64,000 nt of DNA, from assembly GCF_002216795.1 (NCBI RefSeq), contig NZ_CP022316.1, forward strand, positions 1,736,001 through 1,800,000. Direction: 5' to 3'. Shown here one piece after another: positions 8,510 through 16,968 of this stretch. The translations under genes were made by a program, and so were the position numbers. Each line of letters begins with the position of its first letter. The first letter of the stretch is position 1. The DNA comes from Brachybacterium avium (GTDB lineage Bacteria > Actinomycetota > Actinomycetes > Actinomycetales > Dermabacteraceae). The notes below the pieces were generated by a model. The model ran no database searches and was not told the origin of the DNA. It was given only the letters and a program-made list of their open reading frames with translations.

Positions 8510-8680
8510 AGTGCTCGCACTTCAGCAGCGTCGAACACCTGAGCCACCTGACTCGCCCAAGTCGCAGGTCTGCCCTGCGGTCTTCTCGGGACGGGGCCTG
8601 CCCGCGGTGCCTCCCCCGCCCTCGAGCTCGTGCGTCAGGGGCAAAGTCCGGTAGCCCCGCCTCCGGCACCATGGACGGCC

Positions 8681-9952
8681 TCAGGGACGCGGCAGGCGCG
8701 TCTCCTCGGCGACGACCGCAGCGACCAGGGGGTCGCCGGCGGGCACATTGATCAGTGCCAGCAGTGCGGTGACCCGCTCGGTCGCGTCCTCGATCGCCGC
8801 AGCGGTCGCGATCTCGGCCGCCTTCGGATCCTGGACCTCGTTCCCGCCGCGCACCCGGTCGGTGACCCAGACGGTCCAGGCGGCGATGGCCGCGACCTCG
8901 CCGGGAGCCTTGTCCGGACCGCCGCGCTCGGCGATCACGGGCAGGGCACGCACGGGCAGCTTCACGGAGCCGTCGGCCGCGATGCGGATCAGGTTGTCCG
9001 CGAGGCGCGGGTTGCGGAACCGCTCCTCGAGGGCGGAGGTGTAGGCATCGAGCTCATGATCCGGCAGCGGCAGAGTCGAACGGGCCTCGGCCCACAGCTG
9101 CTCGACCAAAGCGCGCACCTCACGGTGCGAGATGGCCTCGTCCACGCGCTGGACGCCGGCGACCTGGCCGGCGTAGGCCATCAGGGTGTGCGCACCGTTG
9201 AGCAGGCGCAGCTTGCGCAGCTCGTGCACCTCGATGTCGTCGGTGAACTGCACGCCGGCCTTCTCCCACTCGGGGCGGCGGCCGCGGAAGCGGTCCTCCA
9301 CGACCCACTCGGAGAAGGGCTCGGTGACCACCGGGACGGTGTCGGCGAGCCCGGTCCGTGCCAGGACGATGTCACCGGCCTCATCGTCCGCAGACGGGGT
9401 GATCCGGTCGACCATGGAGGAGATGACGTCGACGTGGTCCGCAGACCAGGCGGTGGTCTCCTCGTCGAGCTCGGCGAGGACGGCCTGGCGCAGCACCTCG
9501 CCGTTGCCGGTGAGGTTGTCGCAGGAGACCAGCGCGATCGGTTCGGTGACCCCGGCCTCGCGGCGGGCCTTCAGCCCGAGCGCGATGCGGGCGGGGGCGG
9601 AGACCGCGGGGTCGCTGCCGGCGGCGTAGCCCTTCTCGGTGATGGTCAGGGTGACCACGGCGGTGAAGGGGTCGGCGAGCAGGCGCACCAGGGCGTCGAT
9701 GTCGGAGGCGGGGAACACCTCGTCGATGACGTCGACGAGGCTGACCTCGTCCTGCTCCGGGCCGCGGACGATCAGGCCGTACTTGCCGCCCTGGGCGTTC
9801 AGCGCATCGGCCATCGCGGCGGAGCGGCCGGTGAAGGCCACCACGGACCAGCCGCCGGCCACCTCGGTGTTGTACAGAGTGTGGGAGCGGGCGAAGTTGC
9901 CGATGCCGAGGTGGACCAGACGGCCTACGTCCGAGGGGCTGGGGGTGCTCAT
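8681..9952 (-). CDS. Mannitol-dehydrogenase-family oxidoreductase (fructuronate/mannonate or mannitol type)
   Basis: 423 residues; ATG 9952 overlaps the uxaC stop (ATGA). The Rossmann half starts with VHLGIGNFARSH, followed by SCDNLTGNG at 143-151, the family signature VDRITP at 181-186 and the catalytic-lysine region KLRLLNGAH (247-255). These are long-chain NAD(P)-dependent mannitol dehydrogenase/fructuronate reductase features. Coupling to glucuronate isomerase strongly suggests that it reduces D-fructuronate (or tagaturonate) to the aldonate. It is shorter than the typical 480-490 residues, missing mainly N-terminal extension. Mannitol-type activity cannot be excluded. Confidence 0.85.
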   Translation of the reverse strand: MSTPSPSDVGRLVHLGIGNFARSHTLYNTEVAGGWSVVAFTGRSAAMADALNAQGGKYGLIVRGPEQDEVSLVDVIDEVFPASDIDALVRLLADPFTAVVTLTITEKGYAAGSDPAVSAPARIALGLKARREAGVTEPIALVSCDNLTGNGEVLRQAVLAELDEETTAWSADHVDVISSMVDRITPSADDEAGDIVLARTGLADTVPVVTEPFSEWVVEDRFRGRRPEWEKAGVQFTDDIEVHELRKLRLLNGAHTLMAYAGQVAGVQRVDEAISHREVRALVEQLWAEARSTLPLPDHELDAYTSALEERFRNPRLADNLIRIAADGSVKLPVRALPVIAERGGPDKAPGEVAAIAAWTVWVTDRVRGGNEVQDPKAAEIATAAAIEDATERVTALLALINVPAGDPLVAAVVAEETRLPRP

Positions 9953-11388
9953 GAGTTCTTCTCTCCTGCAGCGCCGAGGCGGAAGACCTCGCGCGGCTGC
10001 TGATCGGGCAGGGTGACCACGAGCTCCTGCGCGTCCTCGAGACGCATCCGGTGCTCGGCGACCAGCCCAGCGAGGTGCGAGGCGTCCAGGCGTCGGGACA
10101 TGTCGTGCCGCGCCGGGATGGAGCAGAAGGCGCGCGTGTCGTCGATGAAACCGCTGGTCCGGCTGTAGCCGATGGTCTCGGAGACCGCACGGCGGTAGCG
10201 GAGGATCGCATCGGGGGCGTCGATGAACCACCAGGGTGCACCGGCGTACACCGAGGGGTACACACCGGCCAGCGGCGCGATCTCGCGCGAGAGCACCGTC
10301 TCGTCGATCGTGAACAGCACGGTGCGGAAGTTCGGGTGATGGCCGACATCGTTGAGCATCGGGCGGAGGTGGTGGACGTAGTCCACCGCGACCGGGATGT
10401 CGAAGCCGACGTCGGGGCCGAACTTCTTGAAGACAGCATCGCTGTGATTCCGGTCGACGGCCGGGTGGATGGTCATGACCAGGCCGTCCTCGGCGGCCAA
10501 GCGTGCCTGGTCGGCCAGCAGGTGGCGGCGCAGGGCCACGGCCTCGTCGGCCCCGATCGCACCGTCGCGGGCGGCGGTGTAGAGCCGGCGGGCGTCCTCG
10601 TCGCTGAGACGGGCGGTGCCCGGGTCGATGTGCGCGTGGTCGGAGGAGACGGCGCCGTGATCGCGGAAGTAGAGGCGGCGGGCGCGCATGGCCTCGTGGT
10701 AGCCGTCGTAGGTGCCGGTGTCGATCCCGGCGGCCTCGCCGAGAGCATCGGTGAGCGCAGAGAAGTCGGGGCGGCCGGCCTCGAGGTACTTGTCCGGACG
10801 GAAGGTCGGGATCACGCGGCCGCCGAAGGACTCGTCCGCGGCGAGCGCGTCATGGGGCGCGAGATCGTCGACCGGGTCATCGGTCGTCGCCATGACCTCG
10901 ATCTTGAACTGGTCGAACAGGGCGCGGGGGCGGAACTCGGGCTGGGCGAGCTTCTCGGCGAGCGCGTCGTACATCGCATCGGCCGTTCGCGGGTTCAGGA
11001 CGGTCTCGAGGCCGAAGACCTCGGCGAACTCGTGCTCCATCCAGTAGCGGGACGGGGTGCCGGCGTAGGCGTGCCAGTGCTCGGCCAGCAGGTGCCAGGC
11101 CCGGCGGGAGGCCTTCTCGTCCAAGGGTCCCTGGCCCACGCCCAGCTCCGCGAGGTCCACGCCTCGGGCATGCATCAGGCGGTTGACGTAGTGGTCGGGG
11201 GTGATGAACAGCGAGGTCGGGTCGCGGAAGGGCTCGTCCTCGAGCAGCAGTCGGGGGTCGACATGCCCGTGGGGCGAGACGATCGGCTGGTCCTTCGCCA
11301 GCGTGTACAGGTCGCGGGCGATGTCGCGCACGGCCGGGTCCGCGGGCAGGAGTCGATCGGGATGCGGGACGAAGGCGTCGTTGCTCAT
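9949..11388 (-). CDS. uxaC: Glucuronate isomerase (uronate isomerase)
   Basis: 479 residues, the normal family length. Near the N-terminus SPHGHVDPRLLLED carries the metal-ligand histidines of the amidohydrolase-like barrel; DHYVNRLMHARGV follows, and TDDPVDDL and the C-terminal GFIDDTRAFCSIPARHD block are typical of UxaC. It isomerises D-glucuronate to D-fructuronate (and galacturonate to tagaturonate) in the cytosol. It overlaps the downstream reductase gene by four bases, forming the first two steps of uronate catabolism. No mannonate dehydratase is in the window. GAGGATGG precedes the ATG. Confidence 0.93.
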   Translation of the reverse strand: MSNDAFVPHPDRLLPADPAVRDIARDLYTLAKDQPIVSPHGHVDPRLLLEDEPFRDPTSLFITPDHYVNRLMHARGVDLAELGVGQGPLDEKASRRAWHLLAEHWHAYAGTPSRYWMEHEFAEVFGLETVLNPRTADAMYDALAEKLAQPEFRPRALFDQFKIEVMATTDDPVDDLAPHDALAADESFGGRVIPTFRPDKYLEAGRPDFSALTDALGEAAGIDTGTYDGYHEAMRARRLYFRDHGAVSSDHAHIDPGTARLSDEDARRLYTAARDGAIGADEAVALRRHLLADQARLAAEDGLVMTIHPAVDRNHSDAVFKKFGPDVGFDIPVAVDYVHHLRPMLNDVGHHPNFRTVLFTIDETVLSREIAPLAGVYPSVYAGAPWWFIDAPDAILRYRRAVSETIGYSRTSGFIDDTRAFCSIPARHDMSRRLDASHLAGLVAEHRMRLEDAQELVVTLPDQQPREVFRLGAAGEKNS

Positions 11389-11431
11389 GCGGCCATCCTC
11401 GCAAGGCCGGGCCGCCCCCGCCGGTCGTTGT

Positions 11432-11446
11432 CACCGGTTGCCGGTG
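11432..11446. promoter_or_regulatory. Candidate LacI-family operator before uxaC
   Basis: CACCGGTTGCCGGTG (hyphenless 15 bp, arms CACCGG/CCGGTG around TTG) lies 44 bases upstream of the uxaC start. Its core CGGTTGCCG recurs upstream of the adjacent lacI-family gene (12601-12609). Shared cores at both promoters suggest the binding site of that regulator. Inference only. Confidence 0.4.
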
Positions 11447-11475
11447 CCGGAGGTCGGCGCCGGGTGCGGGGTGGC

Positions 11476-12480
11476 TCAGCTGCCGGGGTCCCGGAGGCCC
11501 GTGGTGCCGCGCGGGACCAGCCGCACCGGCAGCGTGCCCTCGACCGGGCTGCGGTGCGCGGAGGGGTTCTCGATCCGGCGCACCAGGCGCTCGACGGCGG
11601 CCCGGCCCTGGGCCCGCTTGGGGCTGACCACGGTGGTCAGCCCCCCGCCGACCAGTCGTGAGAGCTGGATGTCGTCGTGCCCCATCACCGACAGCTCCCC
11701 CGGCACCCGGATCCCGGCACGCAGCGCGGAGATCAGGAAGCCGAAGGCGACCAGGTCGTTGTAGCAGACCACGGCGTGCGGGAGGGAGTCGCGCAGCTCC
11801 TCGAAGGCCTCTTCGCCGCCCGCGGTGGTGGGGGCGAAGGGGCCGTGCCGCTGGACCTGCAGGCCGTGCTGCCGGGCGGCGACGCGGGCCGCGCGCCAGC
11901 GCTCCCCGTCGGACCACGAGTTGACCGGGCCGGCGACGTAGGTGACGGTGCGGATGCCGTTCCCGGCGAGGTGCTCGAGCGCCTGGCCCATCCCGTTCTC
12001 GAAATCCGGGGTCACCGAGTCCAGGCCCGCGACGCGACGGTTCAGGACCACCACCGGGATGCGTTTGGTGAGGTGGTTCAGGGTGGCGTCGGAGAGGCGG
12101 GTGCCGGCCAGCACGATCCCGTCGACGACGTTGATGGCGCTCTCCAGGCTGGAGCGCTCCCGGGCCTCGTCCTCGACGGTGTCCAGCAGGAGCAGCAGGA
12201 AGCCCTGTTCGTGCGCGGCCTCCTGCATGCCGGAGACGAGCTCGGCGAAATAGGGGTTGGTGAGGTCGGGGACCTCGATGCCGAGGCGGTGGTGGCGTTC
12301 CCCGCGCTCCTGGGCCGCGGGGGCGGTGGTGCGGTAGTCCAGCGCCTTGGCGGCATCCATCACCGTGGCGTGCGTCGCCGCGCTGACCCGTCCGGGGCGG
12401 GAGAAGGCGCGGGAGACTGTCGACGGGGCGACGCCGGCGGCCTTGGCCACGTCGTAGATCGTCACGCGCTTCTGGGTCAT
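11476..12480 (-). CDS. LacI-family transcriptional regulator
   Basis: 334 residues from ATG 12480, where the classical LacI helix-turn-helix and hinge begin at once (VTIYDVAKAAGVAPSTVSRAF). The effector domain is periplasmic-binding-protein-like with the usual DGIVLAGTRL, GHDDIQLSR and TTVVSPKRAQGR blocks. It is next to uxaC and the fructuronate-type reductase, same strand and upstream, so it probably controls uronate catabolism, and perhaps itself, in response to a uronate or aldonate. In-frame sequence upstream of 12480 is not conserved-looking. Confidence 0.9.
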   Translation of the reverse strand: MTQKRVTIYDVAKAAGVAPSTVSRAFSRPGRVSAATHATVMDAAKALDYRTTAPAAQERGERHHRLGIEVPDLTNPYFAELVSGMQEAAHEQGFLLLLLDTVEDEARERSSLESAINVVDGIVLAGTRLSDATLNHLTKRIPVVVLNRRVAGLDSVTPDFENGMGQALEHLAGNGIRTVTYVAGPVNSWSDGERWRAARVAARQHGLQVQRHGPFAPTTAGGEEAFEELRDSLPHAVVCYNDLVAFGFLISALRAGIRVPGELSVMGHDDIQLSRLVGGGLTTVVSPKRAQGRAAVERLVRRIENPSAHRSPVEGTLPVRLVPRGTTGLRDPGS

Positions 12481-12591
12481 CCTGCGGCTCCGTCCTCGCC
12501 GGTGTCGGCGCTGTCTCCGGGGCGGCCCCGGCCGAGGGAAGGCAGGGCGGGATGCGTCCGGATCTCCAGCCGGCATCCTACAACGATGCAG

Positions 12592-12609
12592 GGCAACCAG
12601 CGGCAACCG
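12592..12609. promoter_or_regulatory. GGTTGCC direct repeat upstream of the LacI gene
   Basis: On the minus strand GGTTGCC occurs twice, three bases apart (12602-12608 and 12592-12598). The first is part of CGGTTGCCG, shared with the palindrome before uxaC. It is 112-129 bases before the LacI start, in the gap after larB. It could be an autoregulatory operator. The match is short. Confidence 0.3.
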
Positions 12610-12662
12610 TCCATCTGCCAGCGGAGCGACCGTGCACGACGGGCGGGATCGAGGCGGGCCGG

Positions 12663-13379
12663 CTACTCCTTCGCCGTCGGTGCCCAGCGGGTGATCTGCG
12701 CGGCGAGATGGCCGGCGCCGTAGCCGTTGTCGATGTTGACCACGCCGATGCCGGGCGCGCAGGCGGAGAGCATGGTGAGCGCTGCGGTGACACCGCCCGC
12801 CGCGACCCCGTAGCCGACGGAGGTGGGCAAGGCGACGACGGGAGCGCTGATCTGGCCGGCGACGACGGTGGGCAGGGCTCCGTCCATCCCGGCGGCGACC
12901 ACCACGCAGGCCGCCTCCCGCAGCTCGGGCAGGCGGGACTGGAGGCGGTGCAGCCCGGCGATGCCGATATCCGCGATCAGCCGTGCGGGCCGGCCGAGGT
13001 AGCGGGCGGTGAGCTCGGCCTCGCGGGCCGCCGGTAGGTCGCTGGTGCCGGCGCAGGCGACGATGACCAGCCCTCCCGTCGGCTCCGGGGGTGCGGGCGG
13101 CCAGGCGAGCAGGCGGGCGTCGGCGGCGTGGAGCGCCTCGGGCAGCGCGTTCAGGATCGCCTCGGCGCGGGCGGCGTCGGCCCGCGTGAACAGGACCGGG
13201 CCGAGGTCGGTCCGGCCCTCGGCGCACAGCCGGGCGTACTCCGCGGCGATCGCGGCGACCTGCGGGACGGTCTTGGCGTCGCAGAGCACGGCCTCGGGGG
13301 CGCCGCGGCGGCGGGCACGATCGAGGTCGAGGTCGAGGAAGCCCTCGATCCTCCCGTCGGCCGAACCCGGCTCAGCCAT
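12663..13379 (-). CDS. larB: LarB, nickel-pincer cofactor biosynthesis carboxylase/hydrolase
   Basis: 238 residues, ATG 13379, overlapping larE by eight bases. LarB carboxylates and hydrolyses nicotinic acid adenine dinucleotide to give the dicarboxylate mononucleotide used for the nickel-pincer nucleotide. The C-terminal half is PurE-like: VVAAGMDGALPTVVAGQ, the PVVALPTSVGYG strand and VVNIDNGYGAG. The N-terminal part has the KTVPQVAAIAAEY pattern. It is last in the larA-larE-larB operon. The terminus ends soon after the PurE-like core, normal for the family. Confidence 0.9.
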   Translation of the reverse strand: MAEPGSADGRIEGFLDLDLDRARRRGAPEAVLCDAKTVPQVAAIAAEYARLCAEGRTDLGPVLFTRADAARAEAILNALPEALHAADARLLAWPPAPPEPTGGLVIVACAGTSDLPAAREAELTARYLGRPARLIADIGIAGLHRLQSRLPELREAACVVVAAGMDGALPTVVAGQISAPVVALPTSVGYGVAAGGVTAALTMLSACAPGIGVVNIDNGYGAGHLAAQITRWAPTAKE

Positions 13380-14337
13380 GCGCCCGGCCGCTCGTGCCCA
13401 CGATCTGCAGCGAGAACAGCCCCGAGCGGATCCCGTCGAGATCGATCGTGACGTGCTGGAACCCGGTCTCCTTCCCCGCGGCGACCAGGGCCGTGCGGAC
13501 CTCCGGCTCCATGGCGCGCGCGAGCTCGTCGGTGGGCAGCTCGATGCGGCCGACGGCGCCGTGGTGGCGCACCCGGCAGTCGCTGAAGCCCTGCTCGTAG
13601 ACGGCGTCCTCGAGATCGTCGATCTGGCGCAGCTTCTCGGGCGTGACCTGCTGGCCGAAGGGGATCCGGGAGGCGAGGCAGGGTGCGGCGGGCTTATCCG
13701 CCACCGGCAGCGAGAAGCCGCGCGCAACGGATCTGACCTGCTGCTTGGTCATCCCGACGAGGGAGAGCGGGCGCAGCACCCGATGGCGGGTGGCCGCGCC
13801 GGCGCCGGGGCGGTCGTGGCGGGCGGCGTCGTCGGCGTTCTCGCCGTAGGCGACCGCGTCCAGCTGCTGCGCGCCGACGACGTCATCGCCGATCCGGGTG
13901 AACAGCTCGTCCTTGCAGTGGAAGCACCGAGTGCCGTCGTTCTTCTGGTAGTCGGGGTTCTCCCCCTCATGGGTGGGCACCTCGACCACCTCGGCGCCGA
14001 TCACGGCCGCGACCTGGTGGGCCAGGCGCCGCTCCCGGCGGGCCAGGGACGGGGAGACGCCGAGCAGGGCGACGACGTTCTCGGCCCCGAGCGCCCGCAC
14101 CGCGAGCGCGAGCAGAGTCGCGGAGTCCACGCCGCCGGAGAAGGCGACGCCGAGCCGGCCCACGCCCTGGAGCTGGGCAGAGACCGCATCGGCCAGCGCG
14201 AGCGCCTCGCCCGTGAGCGCCTGCGGAGTCATCTCGGTGACGGTGAAGCCGGGGTGGCCGGGCGAGAACAGCGAGGTCGGGGCCGACGGCTCGGCGCCGG
14301 GTCGCAAGGGGATGAGGCGGTTATCGGTGGTGGTCAC
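13372..14337 (-). CDS. larE: LarE, ATP-dependent sulfur transferase for the nickel-pincer cofactor
   Basis: 321 residues, GTG 14337 overlapping the larA stop (GTGA). The PP-loop ATP site SGGVDS is at 67-72. CFHC lies at 138-141, and PCLASRIPFG places Cys220 where the sulfur-donating cysteine of the L. plantarum enzyme lies. LarE activates the pyridinium dicarboxylate with ATP and inserts sulfur. About 40 residues precede the usual domain start; a later start is possible, but the overlap with larA supports GTG 14337. Confidence 0.9.
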   Translation of the reverse strand: MTTTDNRLIPLRPGAEPSAPTSLFSPGHPGFTVTEMTPQALTGEALALADAVSAQLQGVGRLGVAFSGGVDSATLLALAVRALGAENVVALLGVSPSLARRERRLAHQVAAVIGAEVVEVPTHEGENPDYQKNDGTRCFHCKDELFTRIGDDVVGAQQLDAVAYGENADDAARHDRPGAGAATRHRVLRPLSLVGMTKQQVRSVARGFSLPVADKPAAPCLASRIPFGQQVTPEKLRQIDDLEDAVYEQGFSDCRVRHHGAVGRIELPTDELARAMEPEVRTALVAAGKETGFQHVTIDLDGIRSGLFSLQIVGTSGRAHG

Positions 14338-15674
14338 AGGGAGCTCCGCTCCGCGGCGAGGCGGAAGAGCACCTCGCCGGCGTGGTCGATGACGAGGGTG
14401 TCGGGATCGTTGCGCAGCGCCTCGAGGTCGAGCGAGGTGGGATCCATGTAGTGGACGTTGTACTCCTCGCACTCCTGCTTCGAGATCGAGGTGGCGAAAT
14501 AGCGGTTCACGCGCTGCTTCTCCTCCCCCGTCTCGGGGTCGTAGGTGCCCAGCCCGGTGACATGCGTGGAGTGGGCGAGCTCGCCCCAGGCGTGGTCCTT
14601 GAACCGGTCCCACTGCTTGGTGAAGTACTCGATGTTGTGGTAGCCGATGTCGCGGATCCCGGGGTGCATCGCGGCGACCTCGGTGATGTGGGGGGCGTAG
14701 ATGATCACGTCGCCGCCGTCGGCGCAGACGGGCTCGGACTTGTAGAAGCCCTTCGCCCCGGTCCACATGTCGTCGTACATCTCCGGCACCAGCGCGACGA
14801 TCCGCTGGAACGGCTTGTCGACGTAGGTGATGTGGGTCTGTGCGGAGATCTTCGCCATCGCCGCCCAGGCGGCCTGCGGGTCGCCGAAGGCGATCGCGTT
14901 CAGCTCCTCGCCTCCGGAGAGGACATCCATGGTGAAGGCGAGCTTCTCGGCGTCGATGAGGTCGCTCGCAGCATCGATCAGCTGGCGCACGGGGGTGATG
15001 CCGAGGGTGCCGATGATGCGGCTGGCGGTGATCAGCGCGCCCACCCAGTGGGAGACGTCGATGACGTCATGCACCGAGCAGCCGGGGAAGAAGTACTTGT
15101 TGCCGCCGGAGAAGCCGACCACCTCGTGCGGGAACACGGGGCCGACGATCAGGTTGACGTCGGATTCGACGACGAGCCGGTTGATCTGCACGCGCATGGG
15201 GATGTCGGTCAGCAGCCCGCCGGTGAGCTCGGCGATCTGCTCGGCGGGGATCTCGCCGAGGTCGGCGATCTGGTCCGGGTCGTCCCAGGCGTGGTTGAGA
15301 ACGGTCCACTCGGGGTAGGTCGCCGCAGCACCCTTCTCCGTGGTGCCGAGCAGGGTGTCGATCGCGCTCTCGCTCATCGCGGCGTGGGTGCCGAGTGCGA
15401 TCAGCACGGTGACCGAAGATGCCCTGCCGGCGAGCGCCTCGTGGACCGCGGGCAGCACCTTGGGCAGCGGCACCGAGCGGGTGCCGTCGGGGATGATCAG
15501 GCAGACGCTCTTGCCGTCCATGTCCTGCCCGGCGAGCTGCTCGGCGACGAAGCCGGCGATCTGCTCGTCGCTGAGCACCCCCTCGGGACCGCCGAGGAGG
15601 GCGGCCCGTTCGGCGAGGCCCTCGGGGATCGGCTGGATCGTCGGGCCCGGAGTCTGCGTCTGCGTCTGGCTCAT
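14334..15674 (-). CDS. larA: LarA, nickel-pincer-dependent 2-hydroxyacid (lactate) racemase
   Basis: 446 residues, ATG 15674. The family landmarks align by spacing with L. plantarum LarA: PDGTRSVP (62-69), GTHAAMSE with His97, His183, Lys193 in FSGGNK (the pincer attachment lysine) and His209 sixteen residues later (nickel ligand). LarA racemises lactate by hydride transfer; many homologues act on other 2-hydroxyacids. Here it heads larA-larE-larB beside uronate catabolism, so the substrate could be a sugar-derived hydroxyacid rather than lactate. The larC gene needed for nickel insertion is at 34.2 kb. A promoter placed for leaderless transcription precedes it. Confidence 0.9.
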   Translation of the reverse strand: MSQTQTQTPGPTIQPIPEGLAERAALLGGPEGVLSDEQIAGFVAEQLAGQDMDGKSVCLIIPDGTRSVPLPKVLPAVHEALAGRASSVTVLIALGTHAAMSESAIDTLLGTTEKGAAATYPEWTVLNHAWDDPDQIADLGEIPAEQIAELTGGLLTDIPMRVQINRLVVESDVNLIVGPVFPHEVVGFSGGNKYFFPGCSVHDVIDVSHWVGALITASRIIGTLGITPVRQLIDAASDLIDAEKLAFTMDVLSGGEELNAIAFGDPQAAWAAMAKISAQTHITYVDKPFQRIVALVPEMYDDMWTGAKGFYKSEPVCADGGDVIIYAPHITEVAAMHPGIRDIGYHNIEYFTKQWDRFKDHAWGELAHSTHVTGLGTYDPETGEEKQRVNRYFATSISKQECEEYNVHYMDPTSLDLEALRNDPDTLVIDHAGEVLFRLAAERSSL

Positions 15675-15680
15675 CGCTCC

Positions 15681-15709
15681 ACTATGCGCTGTCGGCCTGA
15701 CCAGGACAA
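15681..15709 (-). promoter_or_regulatory. Candidate promoter of larA-E-B, leaderless geometry
   Basis: On the minus strand TTGTCC (15709-15704), a 17-base spacer and CATAGT (15686-15681) resemble a housekeeping promoter. The expected transcript start falls at about 15674, the A of the larA ATG. There is no purine-rich ribosome site before that ATG, consistent with a leaderless mRNA. Confidence 0.4.
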
Positions 15710-15800
15710 GCATGGTTCGGCTGTTGCCATGAGGCGCCGGTGCGCACTCATCGCCGCATCCCGATTCGGTCCCCGAGCGCGCGCGTGCCAGGCTGACGGC

Positions 15801-16364
15801 ATGGATCTGAGCTACTTCTGGACCGGCTGGGCCCCCATCTGGCACACCCTGCTGATCGGCATCGTCGGCTATCTGACCCTGGTCATCCTGCTGCGGGGGA
15901 CGGGGCCGCGCACGATGGCGAAGATGACCCCGCTGGACTTCGTGATCGCGGTGAGCCTCGGCTCGGTGTTCGGCCGCGTGGTCACCGCGGAGAAGGTGAG
16001 CCTCGCGCAGGCGGTCGTGGCACTGGTGCTGCTGGTGGTCGTGCAGTGGGTCCTGGCGATCGCCCGCGCCCGATGGCGGTTCATGCGCCGGCTCCTGGAC
16101 TCGCCCCCCGTCCTGCTCTACTACGCCGGTCAGCTGCAGCACCGGGCGCTGCGCAAGCACCGGCTCACCGAGGTCGACGTCCATACCGCGGCTCGTCAGT
16201 CCGGGCACGGCTCCCTGGCGGGCGTCCAGGCGGTGGTGCTGCATCAGGACGGTTCCCTCGGGGTGATCGGGGAGGACTCGATGGGCGACGGCTCCAGCCT
16301 GCTGCCGTTCATCGAGCGCCATCGGGGCGAGGAGGGCCATCCCGGCATCCCGCACGGCGACTGA
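15801..16364 (+). CDS. DUF421 (YetF-like) membrane protein
   Basis: 187 residues, divergent from larA. Three hydrophobic helices lie at about 13-32, 46-62 and 68-87; between them is TGPRTMAKMTPLDFVIAVSLGSVFG, the typical DUF421 signature (R-T, K-M-x-P-F/L-D). After the membrane part comes the small beta domain with PPVLLYYAGQLQHRALRKHRLT and VVLHQDGSLGVI. Members are of unknown function; B. subtilis YetF/YdfR-like proteins are linked to the cell envelope and spore membrane. Length is normal. Confidence 0.85.
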   Translation: MDLSYFWTGWAPIWHTLLIGIVGYLTLVILLRGTGPRTMAKMTPLDFVIAVSLGSVFGRVVTAEKVSLAQAVVALVLLVVVQWVLAIARARWRFMRRLLDSPPVLLYYAGQLQHRALRKHRLTEVDVHTAARQSGHGSLAGVQAVVLHQDGSLGVIGEDSMGDGSSLLPFIERHRGEEGHPGIPHGD

Positions 16365-16405
16365 TCGTCTCGGGGCCCGCGGCCAGGGTGAGGCACACTG
16401 GCGCC

Positions 16406-16831
16406 ATGGACGAGACGGGCGAGGGACGCAGGCTGTGGCACATCGGTGCGGTCGCCGACCGCACCGAGCTCAGCCTGCGGACGCTGCGGCACTATGACGA
16501 GATCGGGCTCGTCCGCCCGTTCCAGCGGAGCGAGGGCGGTTTCCGCCTCTACTCGGAGCAGGACATCGAACGGATCCTGCTGATCCGCCGCATGAAGCCC
16601 CTGGACTTCACCCTCGAGCAGATGCGCGAGCTGCTCGACATCACCCACGACGTCTCCCAACCGGATCCGCCGACGGAGGCCCAGGAGAAGCTGCGCGAGC
16701 TCGAGGCGATCGCGATCGAACGTCGCACCGCGCTGGAGCGGAAGGTCGCCATGGCCGATGAGTTCCTCGCCCGTCTGCGCTCGCTGACCTCCGCGGGCCC
16801 TCGGGACGAGGACGGCGGACGGACGGGCTGA
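16406..16831 (+). CDS. MerR-family transcriptional regulator
   Basis: 141 residues, ATG 16406. The winged helix-turn-helix is complete: WHIGAVADRTELSLRTLRHY, DEIGLVRPFQRSEGGFRLYS, then an antiparallel coiled-coil helix from about residue 80 (EAQEKLRELEAIAIERRTALERK shortened here). There is no C-terminal metal-binding Cys loop or large effector domain, so the inducer is not evident. A perfect MerR-type palindrome lies 46 bases downstream, before the SulP gene, which is therefore its probable target. Confidence 0.88.
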   Translation: MDETGEGRRLWHIGAVADRTELSLRTLRHYDEIGLVRPFQRSEGGFRLYSEQDIERILLIRRMKPLDFTLEQMRELLDITHDVSQPDPPTEAQEKLRELEAIAIERRTALERKVAMADEFLARLRSLTSAGPRDEDGGRTG

Positions 16832-16877
16832 TCCGGGCATGCGAGCTGGATCACGAGTCGCCCACCGGGAGCCCGAC

Positions 16878-16894
16878 CCTCACGTAACGTGAGG
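16878..16894. promoter_or_regulatory. MerR-type operator before the SulP gene
   Basis: CCTCACGTAACGTGAGG, eight-base perfect arms around one base. This form and length are typical of sites bound by MerR-family dimers between the -35 and -10 elements. It ends only eight bases before the ATG at 16903, so transcription from such a promoter would begin at or after that ATG, which argues for the GTG start at 16969. Confidence 0.65.
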
Positions 16895-16968
16895 TTCGCT
16901 TCATGTGGCCCCCGCGCACACCTTCCATGCCGGTCGGCCACCGCCCTTCCTCGACGTCAGGACGATCC

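Noticed and set aside
14382-15800. Long plus-strand open frame leading into the DUF421 gene
   Set aside because: It covers larA in antisense; the DUF421 protein begins at 15801 with its first membrane helix.
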